A stretch of 64,000 nt of DNA from Adiantum capillus-veneris (taxonomy: Eukaryota > Streptophyta > Polypodiopsida > Polypodiales > Pteridaceae). Where the stretch lies: positions 133,830,420 through 133,894,419 of the forward strand of contig CM043964.1 of NCBI GenBank assembly GCA_014529385.2, given 5' to 3'. Both the position numbers and the translations under genes were made by a program. The notes below the pieces were generated by a model that was not told the origin of the DNA, did no database searches, and saw only the letters and a list, made by a program, of their open reading frames with translations. Positions 1 through 10,759 of this stretch are shown piece by piece (the first letter of the stretch is position 1; each line of letters begins with the position of its first letter).

Positions 1-44
1 TCCATGGATATGCTCTCCCATTGTGAATTAGGAATAGGCAAAGG

Positions 45-407
45 CTAGAGCAATCCAGGTTGCTTGCCCCTTTCATACTTTGTCTTTTGGCATACCACAC
101 ATTTTGACACATAGTCTTGTATGTCCGTCTTCCTGGTAGGCCAATAGAAATACGTCTCTACTTTGCAAAGGGTAGGTTGAATCCCTCGCTGCCCCACATA
201 GGGAGGAGCATGAGACTCATACATCACTTTCTCACAAAGAGAGTGAATAACATGTAGCCTATTGCCATAGAGAAGATAACCATCGTACAAGGTAAATGGT
301 TCTTCTTTCTTCCCTAAGGCAAGGGCTGAAATTACATCTTTAAAATCCGATTCAGGAGCATACTCATCTATCATAGAAGATATATCATTGTGAGGTACTA
401 TGGACAC
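45..407 (-). pseudogene. Integrase N-terminal zinc-binding domain (Ty3/gypsy)
   Basis: About 120 codons with the HHCC pattern of a retroelement integrase: a His pair followed by FYWPTRKTDIQDYVSKC and then CVVCQKTK. This domain holds a zinc ion and precedes the catalytic DDE core, which would lie left of position 1. The reading continues from the RNase H segment through an in-frame TAG near 420. The protein would join element cDNA into the host chromosome. It is part of a decayed polyprotein and is truncated by the window edge. Confidence 0.85.
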
Positions 408-422
408 CGCATTGGCTCTTGG

Positions 423-650
423 CTATGTGTGATTGTGCTTGCCAGCAATGTGAGCAGTATAAAAATTGAATCGCAAAAGAAAATTTTCCCACCTCATTTG
501 TTTGTCGAAGAGCCTGGTTTGCGTCATGAAGTACTTGAGACTTTGGTGGTCCGTTCGTAAGATGAATGGAGGCCCCAATAGATAGTGCTTCCAAGTGTTG
601 AGGGCATGTAGGATAGCTAGGAGCTCCTTCTTGTAGATGCCTCTCCACAA
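423..650 (-). pseudogene. RNase H domain fragment (Ty3/gypsy)
   Basis: The peptide contains YKKELLAILHALNTWKHYLL, then ILRTDHQSLKYF and AHIAGKHN. This is the characteristic end of a Ty3/gypsy RNase H, which degrades the RNA strand of the RNA:DNA hybrid during reverse transcription. The Asp of the TDHQSL block is present. The segment lies between the RT (right) and integrase (left), as expected on the minus strand. The reading frame is closed at both ends, and the fragment is non-functional alone. Confidence 0.85.
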
Positions 651-889
651 GCATTACATCATCGGACCTCAAATGGTTTGAGAGATCCGGTAGTTAAGTC
701 CAGGTTGAGAAGTAAGATTTTCTTTAAGCTTTTCAAAAGAACTTTTCTCTTTAGCAGTCCATATGTACTTAACATTTTTCTTGGTCAAGTCATGTAGTAT
801 TTGGGAGGACTCAGCTATGAAGCATCTGTAGTATGCACACATACCGATAAAGCTTTGTAGCTCATGTAGATTCCTTGGGTTAGGTCATC

Positions 890-1545
890 CTTTTATTACC
901 TCAAGCTTGGTTGGATCCATATGGATACCATCTTGAGAGATGATATGACCTTAGTATTGAATCTCTTGGAGGAAAATTCACTCTTCTTTTGGTTAATGGA
1001 AAGTACATTCTCCGTCATAGCTTGAAAAACTATGCTCCTCCAAAGATTTGGACTAGATGATAATATTGTCGAAGAACACTCCAATGAACTTACGATAGGG
1101 TCTAAATATTTTCTCCATTAGGCGGTTGAACATGGCTGGAGCATTTGTCAAACCAAAAGGCATGACAAGATATTCATAAAAACCAAACGTTGTACGGAAC
1201 GCGGTGTTTACGATATCTTCATTCACTATCCTTATTTGATGATAGGCACTTCTAAGGTCAATCCTACCAAAGTAGCGTATCAAACAGGTCTTCTACCTGA
1301 GGTATGGGAAATCTTTTTTTGATAGTGATACGATTTAGTACTTGATAGTCCACACACATGCAGTATGTGCCATGATTGATCTTTCTTTTACACTATAAGG
1401 ATTGGAGAACAAAAGGGAGAGGAGCTAAGCCTCATCATCCCCTTGTCTACCAGATCATGCACTTGCCTCATAATCTTCTTTTGTTGAGATTGAGAAACTC
1501 TATTAGGCAGTGAGCTCCCAGGTAGAATCTCTATCATATGGTCAT
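890..1545 (-). pseudogene. Reverse transcriptase (Ty3/gypsy), active site changed to FFDN
   Basis: Blocks in order on the minus strand are a fingers segment near 1540-1380 (EILPGSSLPNR, then RQVHDLVDKGMM), the palm segment 1283-1053 ([33 protein letters not shown]), and a degenerate thumb to about 890. The catalytic box, normally FFDD or YVDD, reads FFDN; the AAT codon is at 1065-1067, so the second metal-binding Asp is lost. There are also stops and frameshifts near 1390 and 1290. The family function is copying element RNA to cDNA in the virus-like particle. This copy should be inactive. Confidence 0.85.
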
Positions 1546-1552
1546 CATCCCC

Positions 1553-2125
1553 TCATTTTGGAGGTAACTCCGTAGAAATGTCATCAATAAATACACCTTG
1601 GAATCTATTTAGAAAATTAGACAAGTCTAATTCTTCTTGATTCCTACCACTTTGTTTTGTTAGAACATTAGCATCATTTAGAGAGTATTTGACAAAAATC
1701 ATGTACGAGGAAACCGAGCTTTTCATTGACTTATCAAAAGCAGGTGAATTTATAAGTGGTATAGTACGACCATACTCATTAGCATCTATATACATGCTCT
1801 TTTCCCTGTAGGTGAAGTAGATTCTCCTTTCAGGGAACTTCATGTTGGCAGCCATGTGGTTGAACCATGGTGCCCCTTGGATAACATCCTCATGTTGGAG
1901 AGGAGAGATGAAAAAGTCTTCTTTGTCAATGTAGCTTTGGACATGAAGCCTCAAATTCCCAATCAAGGGAGTAATGGAGGCTTGTTGTCTCTTGAAAGCC
2001 CCATCAATAGTTACAATATCTTTCATCTTGAAACCTTGTATGCCCATCTTTGTGGCCAACTCTGTTGATATGAAGTTGTGAGTAGAGCCAGGATTAAATA
2101 GGATGAAGGCATCATGCTCCCTCAC
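1553..2125 (-). pseudogene. Aspartic protease and start of RT (Ty3/gypsy), catalytic Asp changed to Asn
   Basis: The 190-codon open stretch begins FILFNPGSTHNFIS. Ty3 proteases of this type normally read DPGSTHNFIS, so the catalytic Asp (codon at 2093-2095) is Asn. Downstream, HEDVIQGAPWF matches the second conserved Ile/Leu-Gly-turn region of retropepsins. The end, SNFLNRFQGVFIDDISTELPPK, is the usual linker into RT. The enzyme would cut the Gag-Pol polyprotein. It follows the gag zinc knuckle directly and was probably part of one polyprotein. Confidence 0.85.
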
Positions 2126-2219
2126 TTTCCCCCAAGCATATGAAAGGGACGATCCTTTGCAATGAGCATCCTCTTTTGGAGCTTCGATCGTGGAAGCTCT
2201 AGGAGTCTCATTGCGGACA

Positions 2220-3565
2220 TTTCTTTTGGGGCAAGAACCATAGCCATGTCCTTGCTCCCCACACTTAAAGCATTTGTGATCTTTATGAAAAGTCTCTAGC
2301 TCTTCAGGAGAGAGCTTTTTTTAACCTTTGTAAACTCCTTTCTCCTTGGTCTTCTTGTTGTTGCTGTTGTTGTTGTTGGAATGTCCTTGGGAAGAACTTT
2401 GAGCATTGTTCTTCCCCTTTGCATCATTCCCATTTTTTTTTTTAATGGGCTTGGCATTCCTTCTACACCTTGTTGGAAATTGATACGAGATGCAACCATA
2501 GTATGGTGGATGACTTCGGTGATAGAACCAAGCCTTTGGGAGTTGACATACTTGGCCATTTCTTCAGGTAATCCTGTAGAAAATTATTGCTTTTGCTCGG
2601 CAAAGTCTATCTTCTGAAAGACTGTAGCTTTGAGATGTAAGTCCCAAAACTTGTCTACATATTTTTGGATAGAATTTGGAAAGTAACTTCAAACTTCGCC
2701 ATTTGGTGAGCACTTTATCTTTGGCGTCGCTTGTAAGGAATTGTTTCATGATGGAAACTCGTAGAGTTTTCCATGTCTTTGGAGCTTCACAATTGCCACG
2801 AAGGCTAGCCCACCATTGACGAGCAGACTTTTGAAAGTGCATAGCTACATGACTTAGCTTGGAGGATTCAATGAATCTCTCATCTCCAAAGGCCACATCA
2901 AATTGCAGGATGAAGGCCAATACTTTGTCAGTAGCACCAAAGGTGCCATCATAGGTGAGAAAAGAGATACTCTTTCCTCCCTCTTTGAACTTCTTAAGCT
3001 TGTGGGACCTTTTCCAAGCAGGATAGGATTTGTGATGTCCTCTCCTCTTGTATTCTCTAGAAGAATAACCGTTGCTTTTGTCAGAAGAGCAGGAAGGTGA
3101 AGAAGGAGGAGAAGAGGGTGACCTCTTTCTTGCCTTTTTCTTCCTTTGTTTCCTCTCTTCCCTTTTGGTGTGACGAGAAGAAGGACTATAGGATGATCTT
3201 TTCCTCTTGGGAGGACTTGGGGATCATCGAGACCACCGTCTTTGTGGAGCCACATCTTTAGAGGAATTCGGGGATTCACTTCTTTCTTGTTCATTGGATT
3301 CCTCCTCTTCTCTTATTGGAGAGAGTCTTCTTTTGGAAGTCTCAACAAGAGGCTTCCTAAGCTCTCTCTCTTCTTGGAGAGGTAGGGAAATCCCATAAGC
3401 ATGAAGTTGTTGGGTAACTTTGGCTTGCAAGGCAGGGTTGTCCATAGCTTGTTGCAGCCTAGTAACAAGATAGTTCACAAACATTGGGACATCATTAGTA
3501 GCACCTTTATGTGCAAAATCAAAGTTGTCAATATTCATCCTACTCTCTTGATTATTGTCAGCCAT
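2220..3565 (-). pseudogene. Gag (Ty3/gypsy family 1), frameshifted
   Basis: It starts at MADNNQESRMNIDNFDFAHK (ATG at 3563-3565), which is supported by the same MADNN start preserved at 48670-48692. The first 113 codons precede a basic Ser/Arg/Pro-rich stretch (about 3220-3020, other frame). A capsid segment at 2920-2564 (FDVAFGDERFIESSKLSHVA, then KSARQWWASLRGN) resembles the retrotransposon gag domain. A CCHC zinc knuckle near 2270-2230 (CFKCGEQGHGYGSC) would bind RNA. At least two frameshifts separate these parts. Gag would form the particle shell in the cytoplasm. Confidence 0.8.
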
Positions 3566-3957
3566 GCTAACTAAACTTATGTATATACTACTTTGTGCTT
3601 TGGTACCCTCAAAAACCTCAATTGCTATTCTTCTTTACCTTTGAAAATTAGCTCTCAAACAGCCACACCCATGGTTTAGAGACTGTTGATTGCAAAGAAT
3701 AGTGGAGGGTCTAACATTACTCGGTTGATTATGGTTCCTATTGAGCTTGCTAGTAGCTCAATAATGGTTAAGCAAAAGGCAAGCCCCGAGAGACTCCATT
3801 ATTAAGTCTATAGTTCCCAATGGTGTACCTCGAACTAATTCCTTTTCAACCATGATAATAGATCCTTGTCCCACTTACCCTCTTGCAATGAACATGTCCA
3901 ACCTTTCATGGACAACTTAAGAAACTCTCTTCTTAAGCAAGAAAAAAGAAACCAATA
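3566..3957 (-). other. 5' untranslated leader of family 1 element
   Basis: About 390 bp between the primer-binding site and the gag ATG. Homologous leaders occur at 19684-20056 and 48693-49089, each between the same LTR and, at 48.7 kb, the same gag start. No coding potential was seen. Confidence 0.7.
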
Positions 3958-3969
3958 GCTCTGATACCA
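3958..3969 (-). promoter_or_regulatory. Primer-binding site, initiator Met-tRNA
   Basis: On the minus strand this reads TGGTATCAGAGC, the standard plant LTR-retrotransposon site complementary to the 3' end of initiator Met-tRNA. It lies one base inside the LTR boundary and primes minus-strand cDNA synthesis. It also fixes the element's orientation. Confidence 0.9.
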
Positions 3970-3970
3970 A

Positions 3971-5588
3971 TGTAATGGAAATGGACTATGAATATTGAGA
4001 ACAACAAAATTAAGAAAACTGTAGTGAACATTTTTATGAGAATACTTTGAGAAAATAGAGGGTGAACTTGATGAGAGGCAGCAACATTACCATTATACTT
4101 AATTAACTTGGCATGAACAATACTTTGCAAGATAGAGAATTAGAGAACTTGAAAACACTTGAGGACCGGATTTATGTGGAGCCGGTCCCCCTTGAAAAGG
4201 CTTTTGTATTATAGCTTCTCCCATAAAGAGAGACTTGGTACAATACAAGCTTTGTGTTCCTTGAGACCTTGATGGTGCAATGAAGATAAAGAGCTTCATG
4301 CACCACAAATATGCCCGTAACTTAGCTAAATGAAATCATTAACTTGTCCCCGGACTCAGTCCGAAGACCTCAAACACCTTCAAAGGTGGAGAGAGCTAGT
4401 AGGGAATGCGGGTAGGAAAGAGGATGAAGAATTAAATTATTAGAAAGAAATAATCTCCTCACTTGTATTACTCTTGTAGCTTAGCATAGCATAGTAGCAT
4501 AGTAATGGAGATGAAGAAGATGGCAAGCTTGGACTTTGGAGCATGGCTCTTGGTTGGATTTGCATTCCATAGCCAAGAGTTGTTGGTGTAGGCTCTCAAC
4601 CTCTCAAGCCTGGAGAAGGAGATGGAGTTCTTGCTCAACACACTATGAGAATGAGTGTGTGTGTGTGTGAGAGAGAGAGTATATGGTCAAGCTACCCCCC
4701 TCCTTGCTTGGATCGAGCCCTCTTCCTAGCTCAAGCTTGAAGTTGATTGGACCTTCTCTAGACTAGCCAATCACATGCATAAGACATATCAAGCAACCAT
4801 GGTATCATTTGGACAAACTGTCCTCCTTTCCCCTTTGAGAGAGAGGGCTTGAAAAATGTTTAAACAATTAATTAAATAAATTAAATTCTCATTGGACCCC
4901 TTTAGAGGTCAACCAATAGGCTTTAGGCACTACATGAGGGTAGCATGTGTAGGTGCTTGACATGTTTTCTTGTTGCCTCTTAGGTCTTGGGCTTGCCTTA
5001 AGTGTGTGTGTGTGTGTGTGTGTTCTCTCTCATGCCCCTAGCTTTAGGGATCACCCCTGTTCTTGTAGGGATCATGTTGACTTTGGAACACCTCACCCCT
5101 TGAGAACCTTAGCCAGGAAGCCCCTCAAGCACCTTAGTCATAAAACATGACAAGCACATCAAGCACCTTAATCATCATGCATGAGAAGCACCTCAAGCAC
5201 CTTTGTCAGCAAGCACCTCAAGCACCTTAGTCAGCATGCACGACAAGCACCTTAGTCAGCAAGCACAACAAGCATCTAGAGCTTGGGCCGGGTTCCCACC
5301 TCAAGCTCAAACCTAGCTTGCCTAAGGTCCTAGGTCTAAGGACTTTAACACTAACCTTTGGATTTCTTTAATGAAGCTAACCCTAAGGTATTTCAAGATC
5401 CATTAGCTAGCATTGCTCTTTGACAGTCCATCTCTCATTTGGACTCGTTGACTTTGGTCCCGTGTTGAGATAGATCCATAAGCACATGTCTATATTCTAA
5501 CTCTTGTTCTCGTTTATTCTCCCACATTAACTGATTAGTTTAATATGAGAAAATCTTTTGGGTTAGTTAGATATTAGATTTTATGACA
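3971..5588 (-). repeat. 5' LTR of family 1 Ty3 element (about 1.62 kb)
   Basis: The plus strand begins TGTAATGG next to the primer site and ends ATGACA, giving TG...CA ends. Other copies are at 20070-21680 (full), 19232-19683, 47402-48669, 49103-50266 and 60277-60590 (partial). It contains a TG/AC microsatellite (around 5001-5022) and a conserved hairpin at 4163-4188. The right end abuts copia coding sequence at 5589. Confidence 0.85.
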
Positions 5589-5594
5589 CTATGC

Positions 5595-6401
5595 TCAAGC
5601 TTCTACTTGCATGGAACCTTGACTAAACCATCCTTTCGAATGATGTATCTTACCCAAAATACAGCCTTCACAAACATACTTAACAAGTGCTTCAAGAGGC
5701 GGCAAAGAATCAACCATATCAAACTTTTGCAAATGCAGCAAACTGGCAAAATTCAGATGTCCAAAATGTTCATGCCAAAGTTTTGCATATGAAATAGCCT
5801 TAGAACCCACAACTGCATTTGCAAAATTGTACCCACATGTGTCATACAAAGTGAGCTTATATAGCCCACACCACAAAATGCCCGATGCTATAATCTCATA
5901 ACCAAAATTGAGATCATGAACTATACATCTATCATCCATAAATTTCACAACAAGACCAAGTATAGAAAGTGCATATATAGACAAAAGGATCTTCTTGATC
6001 CTAGGTACATAAAGTGCTTTAAAAAAAGTGAAAGAACTACCATTTGCAATAGTCAGCACAATATTTCCAACTCCCTTGATCGGATAAGAGGCATTGTTGG
6101 CACAAGTGATTGAATTTCCATGAGGGACATCCTCGAGAGAGGTAAACAAGTCATGATCAGAGCTAATGTGCTTTGTAGCACCACTGTCAAGGTACCACAC
6201 ATGAGCATATGCAACCATTGACATACATGCATCATGGGCAAAAGGATCATAAGTGCACTTTTCACTAAAAGCACATTCTGCATTAACATCAACATCACAA
6301 TCTCCTTTCATAGAAGACTCAACAATAGCTCTATTTGTAGTGGAAGCAACCTCTTTTTTCTTAGCCTCTTTTGCCTTCAACTTAGGACACTGCTTGATCA
6401 A
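5595..6401 (-). pseudogene. Copia A: gag end, aspartic protease and GAG-pre-integrase domain
   Basis: The 268-codon open reading begins at the tail of the gag zinc knuckle (IKQCPKLKAK). It contains the copia protease box WYLDSGATKHIS (catalytic Asp present) and the flap/turn region LYVPRIKKILLSIYAL. It ends with the pre-integrase zinc region: KLWHEHFGHLNFASL and later CEGCILGKIHHSKG. It would mature the polyprotein and begin the integrase. The reading ends at the boundary with the inserted Ty3 LTR, so the truncation is caused by nesting. Confidence 0.9.
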
Positions 6402-6409
6402 TTAGATTT

Positions 6410-7304
6410 ACAATAATGGCAATGCACTACACCTTTTTCCCTTTTCACCAAAATTCCCAGAAGAATTGCTTCCAATAGAAGAATTAGGAATATGTGATTT
6501 ACCACTCGCAAAAGAACCATGAGAAGTGGCTACATTGCTATTACCACTTTTTTTTGAGTAGCAATAAAGGCTTGTTCAATTGCACGTTGTTTAGCCCTGT
6601 TTTTTTTTTGGAAAGTTACTCTTGTATCTACATAATGGAAAGTTACTCTACATAAGTTGTCAAGTTTTTTTTGGAAAGTTACTCTACATAATGTATCAAA
6701 CTTGACAACTTTTGGATTTCCTTGGGTCATAAGTCTCCAAGTACTAGCAAAAGTCTGGTAAGAGTTTGGCAAAGCATTAAGAACAGTCTACACAAGGGAA
6801 CTATTAAAAATGACTTTGCATGTAGAATTAAGTTTGACACTAGCAAGGAAAATTTCCATCTCATCTTCCTCATGCATCATATTTGACTCCAGCTCTTTAC
6901 ATAGCAATGCGATTTTAGCCTCATTGCGACTTGCATAAAGACTAGCCAGAATATCCCAACCTTGTTTTATAGATTTTGTTCAACGCACATGAGGAGTAAT
7001 AGTGCACTTCATAGAAATCACAATCAATGCATAAGCTTGCATATCTCTTACATCCCAATGAGTTTGCTCTTCTATGGGTGAAACAGATATGGCAGCAGCA
7101 ACCCTGCCACCAAAACCTGCAACATCCTCAACATCGCCTACATCGTCAGAACTAGGATGTACATCAATGACCCTGCACAATATTCCAAATTCCCTTTGAC
7201 ACAAGGACATGTTGCATCATGTAAGCCCACATAGGGTAATTGTCCCCATCCAATCTATCCTCAACAGCAAACATCTTGAACACATTTGTGTTGTTGCCAG
7301 CCAT
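6410..7304 (-). pseudogene. Copia A Gag, frameshifted
   Basis: It starts at MAGNNTNVFKMFAVEDRLDG (ATG at 7302-7304), then NYPMWAYMMQHVLVSKGIWN, the N-terminal pattern of plant copia Gag. A frameshift near 7195 is followed by a 76-codon piece (6980-7210). The middle part is degenerate. Near 6600-6700 a short T-rich segment is repeated three times in the reading (LCRVTFQKK-like repeats). A CHYC half zinc knuckle survives near 6430 and is out of frame with its second half. Copia B has the homologous gag at 23480-24282. Confidence 0.8.
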
Positions 7305-7658
7305 GGTAAATGCCTGCACTTGATGTGAAAACTGTCCGAAAAGAGGAGAAACAAAGAGGGACCAACACGTTCTATATAGCACAACCCATAGAAGACTGTA
7401 AGGGACTTGTTATGTAGAAAATGACATCGAAATTTTTTTACACAAAATGACAAAATTGCCTGTGCAGCACTGCGTGTAGTGGTGGAAACAGAGGCCAAAA
7501 TGAACCCAAACAAAAAATCTAAGCAGACAAAGCTCTAAGAGCTTGCTCAAAATATTTGTTGACCTACTAACGCTCACCAAAGCTCACAAAAATCGGAGAA
7601 AGTGAGCATGCATGTGTTGGAGCTACTGGTGACTAAGCCCAGGAGGACGCAACTGTTG

Positions 7659-7666
7659 TGATACCA
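7659..7666 (-). promoter_or_regulatory. Copia A primer-binding site core
   Basis: On the minus strand this reads TGGTATCA just inside the LTR end (two bases between). It is the 5' core of the initiator-Met-tRNA primer site; the usual GAGC extension is degenerate. Confidence 0.7.
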
Positions 7667-7668
7667 AT

Positions 7669-7943
7669 TGTTGGAATTAGGATTGCAAGGAAACACACAC
7701 ATCTTGGAGAAGATGAAGGAAGCTCAAGGCACATAATAGAGAGTGTATTACTTAGTGTGCAATGGAAAGATAAGATAGCCCTAGAGTGATAGGTGTATAT
7801 ACAATGCATGGGGGGGGAAACCCTCCTAGTGAGGGAAAAAATGTCCCCGCGATCCTAAGTGTGTTCACACACATCACACACATAACTACCACATGTGATA
7901 GTGATGTGTTCACACACATCACTACCACATGTCTATGGTGACA
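7669..7943 (-). repeat. Copia A 5' LTR (275 bp)
   Basis: The plus strand runs from TGTTGGAATTAGG to ATGGTGACA. It matches the copia B LTRs at 22376-22586 and 24597-24825. It is longer because a short segment with CACACATCAC is duplicated near 7866-7925. Confidence 0.75.
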
Positions 7944-8160
7944 TATATAGCACACATAATTGCAGAGATGAGGATATTGGGCTATTATTACACACACCTC
8001 TGCTATATATCACATATAGTTCCTTGTACATAGCCACAATAGAGCAAAGACAAAGAAATAGCAAACATGATGCTCTCATACTATAATTTCTACATGGCAC
8101 ACAGATTAGCATAGACAGGGACATTGGACTATTATTACACACACATTGATGCTATATGCA
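7944..8160. repeat. Minisatellite of about 110 bp, about two units
   Basis: Units contain TAGCACACAT, ATAGCATAGACA, GGGCTATTATTACACACAC and GATGCTCTCATACTATAAT. The same unit is present about four times at 15625-15995, so it is a dispersed tandem repeat. Confidence 0.6.
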
Positions 8161-9620
8161 TCTTACAAAAGGGCTAGCAAACATTTCCAAGCTAGACAAA
8201 AGCCGAGCGAGAACAATGAAACTTACATGTAAAACGCCATTGGGTCAATCATTGTACACAACACTCTGCAATGTTTTTCTTTCACACTAGAAAATCTTTC
8301 TTTGTTGGCAGAAAACCAAGCTACTATACGGTAATTACCTTCCTACACATAGAACATCCTATTTTTTAAAGTGTGTAAAGCAAGGCTCAAATTCCTTATG
8401 GATGGCGATCCATATCGTATCGCACTTTGCCATCACATAATCTTAACAAACATAAAAAGGCAGTGTTTACAAAACAAAATTAAACAATTTGAAATACATA
8501 AGACAAAAAAGAATTGATAATATAGTAAGCGTGCAAACCGGAAAGCATTGTTTCTTCTCTTTTGCAAGTCCAAATTGAGATAATGAAAGCCCATTTTTCA
8601 TTTCCTGCCTTGGAGGTCGCATTAGCTTCATCAACCTTATGAATGGATCCTATGTGGCTCTGGACTTTGCATTTCTTCATCTTGATTTTCCAAACCATCA
8701 ATTAGATCAGATGCATATATAGAGCTTGTCTAATCACCGTTTCCAAGAACATTTAAGTATTTCAAATCATGCCTTCCCCCTTTTTTTCCTCTTCTTAGAG
8801 ACAAGGACTTACCAAAAAAAAAACAATGCAATCGCAGTTATCACACTAACATAAGATTACAAGTATGATTAACTCCTCAAAAACATTCAAAGAAATATAC
8901 TTTGTGTACTTGAGGGAAACATGTTCATTGCTTCATATTTGAAAAAATATTAAATGATATTTAGTAAAAAACACTCATTTTTTAAAGAAGGATAGACAAC
9001 CAGCTAAAAAAAGAAATGTCTCTAGCTATTTGCATCAATGCGGATGGCTACAAAGAGAATCAAAGAATCAAATTGGTCAAATTCTCATAAAAGAACAAAG
9101 AAATCCACTTGCTTCTAACCAATTGTGCCACCGTGGACAGCTGCTATGAGCAAAAAGTGAATCATGCAAGAGAGCCTTTGGCCAAAGACAAACATCTGAA
9201 GTCTTTTCATTATCTCTAAGTAAAAATGTGCTCTTAAGATTAATAAGTATCTCTAAATTCTTCAAATGTTCAATGATAGCAAAAAATACTTCTCAGATAT
9301 CTAGCTGTGCCCATCCGCATTGACACGGATGGCTAGAGAAGATGTAACTTAAGAGGACATTCATGAGCCATGACATGATTGTGGATTGAATGGCGTCTAA
9401 ATATCAATAAAATCCACATGAACACTTGGTGTGTCCTCGCACTATTAGTCCTCAACAATCAATAATATTGGTTTTCCACAACACTAAGCAAGGAGTTGAG
9501 CTGGCTACGGCCCTCCGGGACACCGCGGATGGCTACAAGGTGATAATTTTGATCAAGCCATTGATTGCATCAGGGCGTAGGTTGGCACTGTTGAACCCAT
9601 TGCTTTAGGGCAGCTAGAGA
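8161..9620. other. Intergenic, no gene seen; possible small inverted-repeat element
   Basis: I see no coding similarity. At 9015-9345 the two ends share inverted sequence around CAATGCGGATGG / CCATCCGCATTG, followed by GGCTAGAGA-type ends, which could be a MITE-like insertion. A third GCGGATGGCTACAA occurs near 9524. The rest is AT-rich. Confidence 0.35.
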
Positions 9621-9950
9621 TGTTGTATATGTAAAGAATGAGGATGCAAGAGAGCTACACAAGACAAGCACAAAGCACACAGAGATGGAAAGCTTCTTCT
9701 TCTTCGCACAGAAAAGAGAGTACAAAATGACTAAGTGCTAAAGCTGAAAAGTAGCACATATGTACATGCGGTCACTAAGTGTGAACACGCTAGAAGCGTA
9801 CTAGGCTGGCACTATAAGTGTAGTCCAGCTGTAGAATCACTTGCAGAGATCCTCCGTGTCGATCACCTAACGAGCGAGTGAGTAAATGCCGTAAGCGGCC
9901 AAGACCCGTAGTGGATGCCAGCTCAAGATGTAGAGCTCGACATCTCAACA
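9621..9950 (-). repeat. Copia C 3' LTR (330 bp)
   Basis: The plus strand runs TGTTGTATAT to CATCTCAACA, giving inverted TGTTG/CAACA ends. The right boundary is fixed by the adjoining polypurine tract. The left boundary is inferred from the terminal motif only, since no second LTR is present for comparison. Confidence 0.65.
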
Positions 9951-10738
9951 CTCCCCCTCAAGCTCTGCATGTCGCAAAGTCCAAGCATAGTCCGAAAACG
10001 TCGAAGCTTCTCAACTGCGAGGGCCTTGGTAAAGATATCCACTATCTGCTCCTCTGTGCTGACGTAGACCAAGTCGATGTCGCCCGCCAACACTCGCTCT
10101 CGAACGTAGTGGTAATGGACCTCTATGTGCTTGGTCCTGGCATGGAACACTGGGTTCCTAGCCAACTGCATGCTGCTGAGGTTGTCACAATGGATGACAA
10201 TCTGCTGGTCCACCTGCACTCCCAAGTCCTCAAGTAATGTGCATAGCCAAGCTATCTCGCACGCCGCAACTGCTGCACCTTTGTACTCAGCCTCTGTGCT
10301 CGATAAAGCAAGCGTAGGCTGCTTTTTGCTGCTCCAAGTAACAACAGCACTCCCAAAAGAGAACATGAAGCCACTCGTAGATCTCCTATCAACAATGCTA
10401 CCTGCCCAATCTGCATATGTATACCCATACAATGCTAATGGCACATCTGCTGCATAGAACAATGCGTAGTCAAGAGTCCCTTGCACATACCTAAGTGTGC
10501 GGCGTACTCCATCCAAATGTGGCTTCCTCGGAAGCTGCATGAACTGACTCTGCAAGCCTACTATGTAGCTCAAGTCTGGCCTCGTGATAGTCAAGTAGAT
10601 TAGACTACCCACAATCTTCCTGTACATCTTGACATCCTCAACAACATCACCCTTCTCTGCACTCAGCTTTGCATTCACATCCAAGGGAATAGAAATTGGC
10701 TTACAATCAGCCATACCATACTTTGACAACATGTCCAA
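9923..10738 (-). pseudogene. Copia C RNase H and end of RT
   Basis: It continues the RT reading frame after a single TGA near 10757. Blocks include MLSKYGMADCKPISIPLD and IVGSLIYLTITRPDLSYIVG. The RNase H follows: YADWAGSIVDRRSTSGFMF, then ALSSTEAEYKGAA, HCDNLSSMQLARNPVFHART and KHIEVHYHYVRE. The acidic residues of RNase H are visible. The last codons run over the polypurine tract into the LTR. Near-intact reading suggests a fairly recent insertion. Confidence 0.9.
9951..9962 (-). promoter_or_regulatory. Copia C polypurine tract
   Basis: On the minus strand this reads TTGAGGGGGAG immediately before TGTTGAG of the LTR. It is the plus-strand DNA priming site. This sequence is typical of plant copia elements. 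Confidence 0.75.
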
Positions 10739-10759
10739 AGCATACTGTCTCTGTGACAG

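Larger units (their letters stand above)
1..5588 (-). mobile_element. Ty3/gypsy LTR retrotransposon (family 1, chromovirus type), 5' LTR to integrase start
   Basis: Reading the minus strand there is a 1.6-kb LTR, an initiator-Met-tRNA primer site, a leader, gag with a zinc knuckle, aspartic protease, reverse transcriptase, RNase H and the zinc-binding start of integrase, where the window begins. This gag-PR-RT-RH-INT order is that of Ty3/gypsy. The same LTR family at 60277-60590 sits next to a chromodomain integrase, so a chromovirus assignment is inferred. The LTR ends abruptly at 5588 inside copia coding sequence, so this element inserted into copia A. Stops, frameshifts and changed catalytic residues make it non-functional. 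The 3' LTR lies outside the window. Confidence 0.9.
5589..7943 (-). mobile_element. Ty1/copia element A, 5' half, split by family 1 element
   Basis: Minus strand order is a 275-bp LTR (7669-7943), a primer-binding site, gag, CCHC remnant, protease and the GAG-pre-integrase zinc region, then the family 1 LTR cuts it at 5588. The rest should lie left of the window. Copia B (22376-24825) is a second member of the same family with matching LTR and gag. Confidence 0.85.

Noticed and set aside
9426-9608. 60-codon plus-strand reading
   Set aside because: Short, with no recognisable motif and no neighbour of the same kind.
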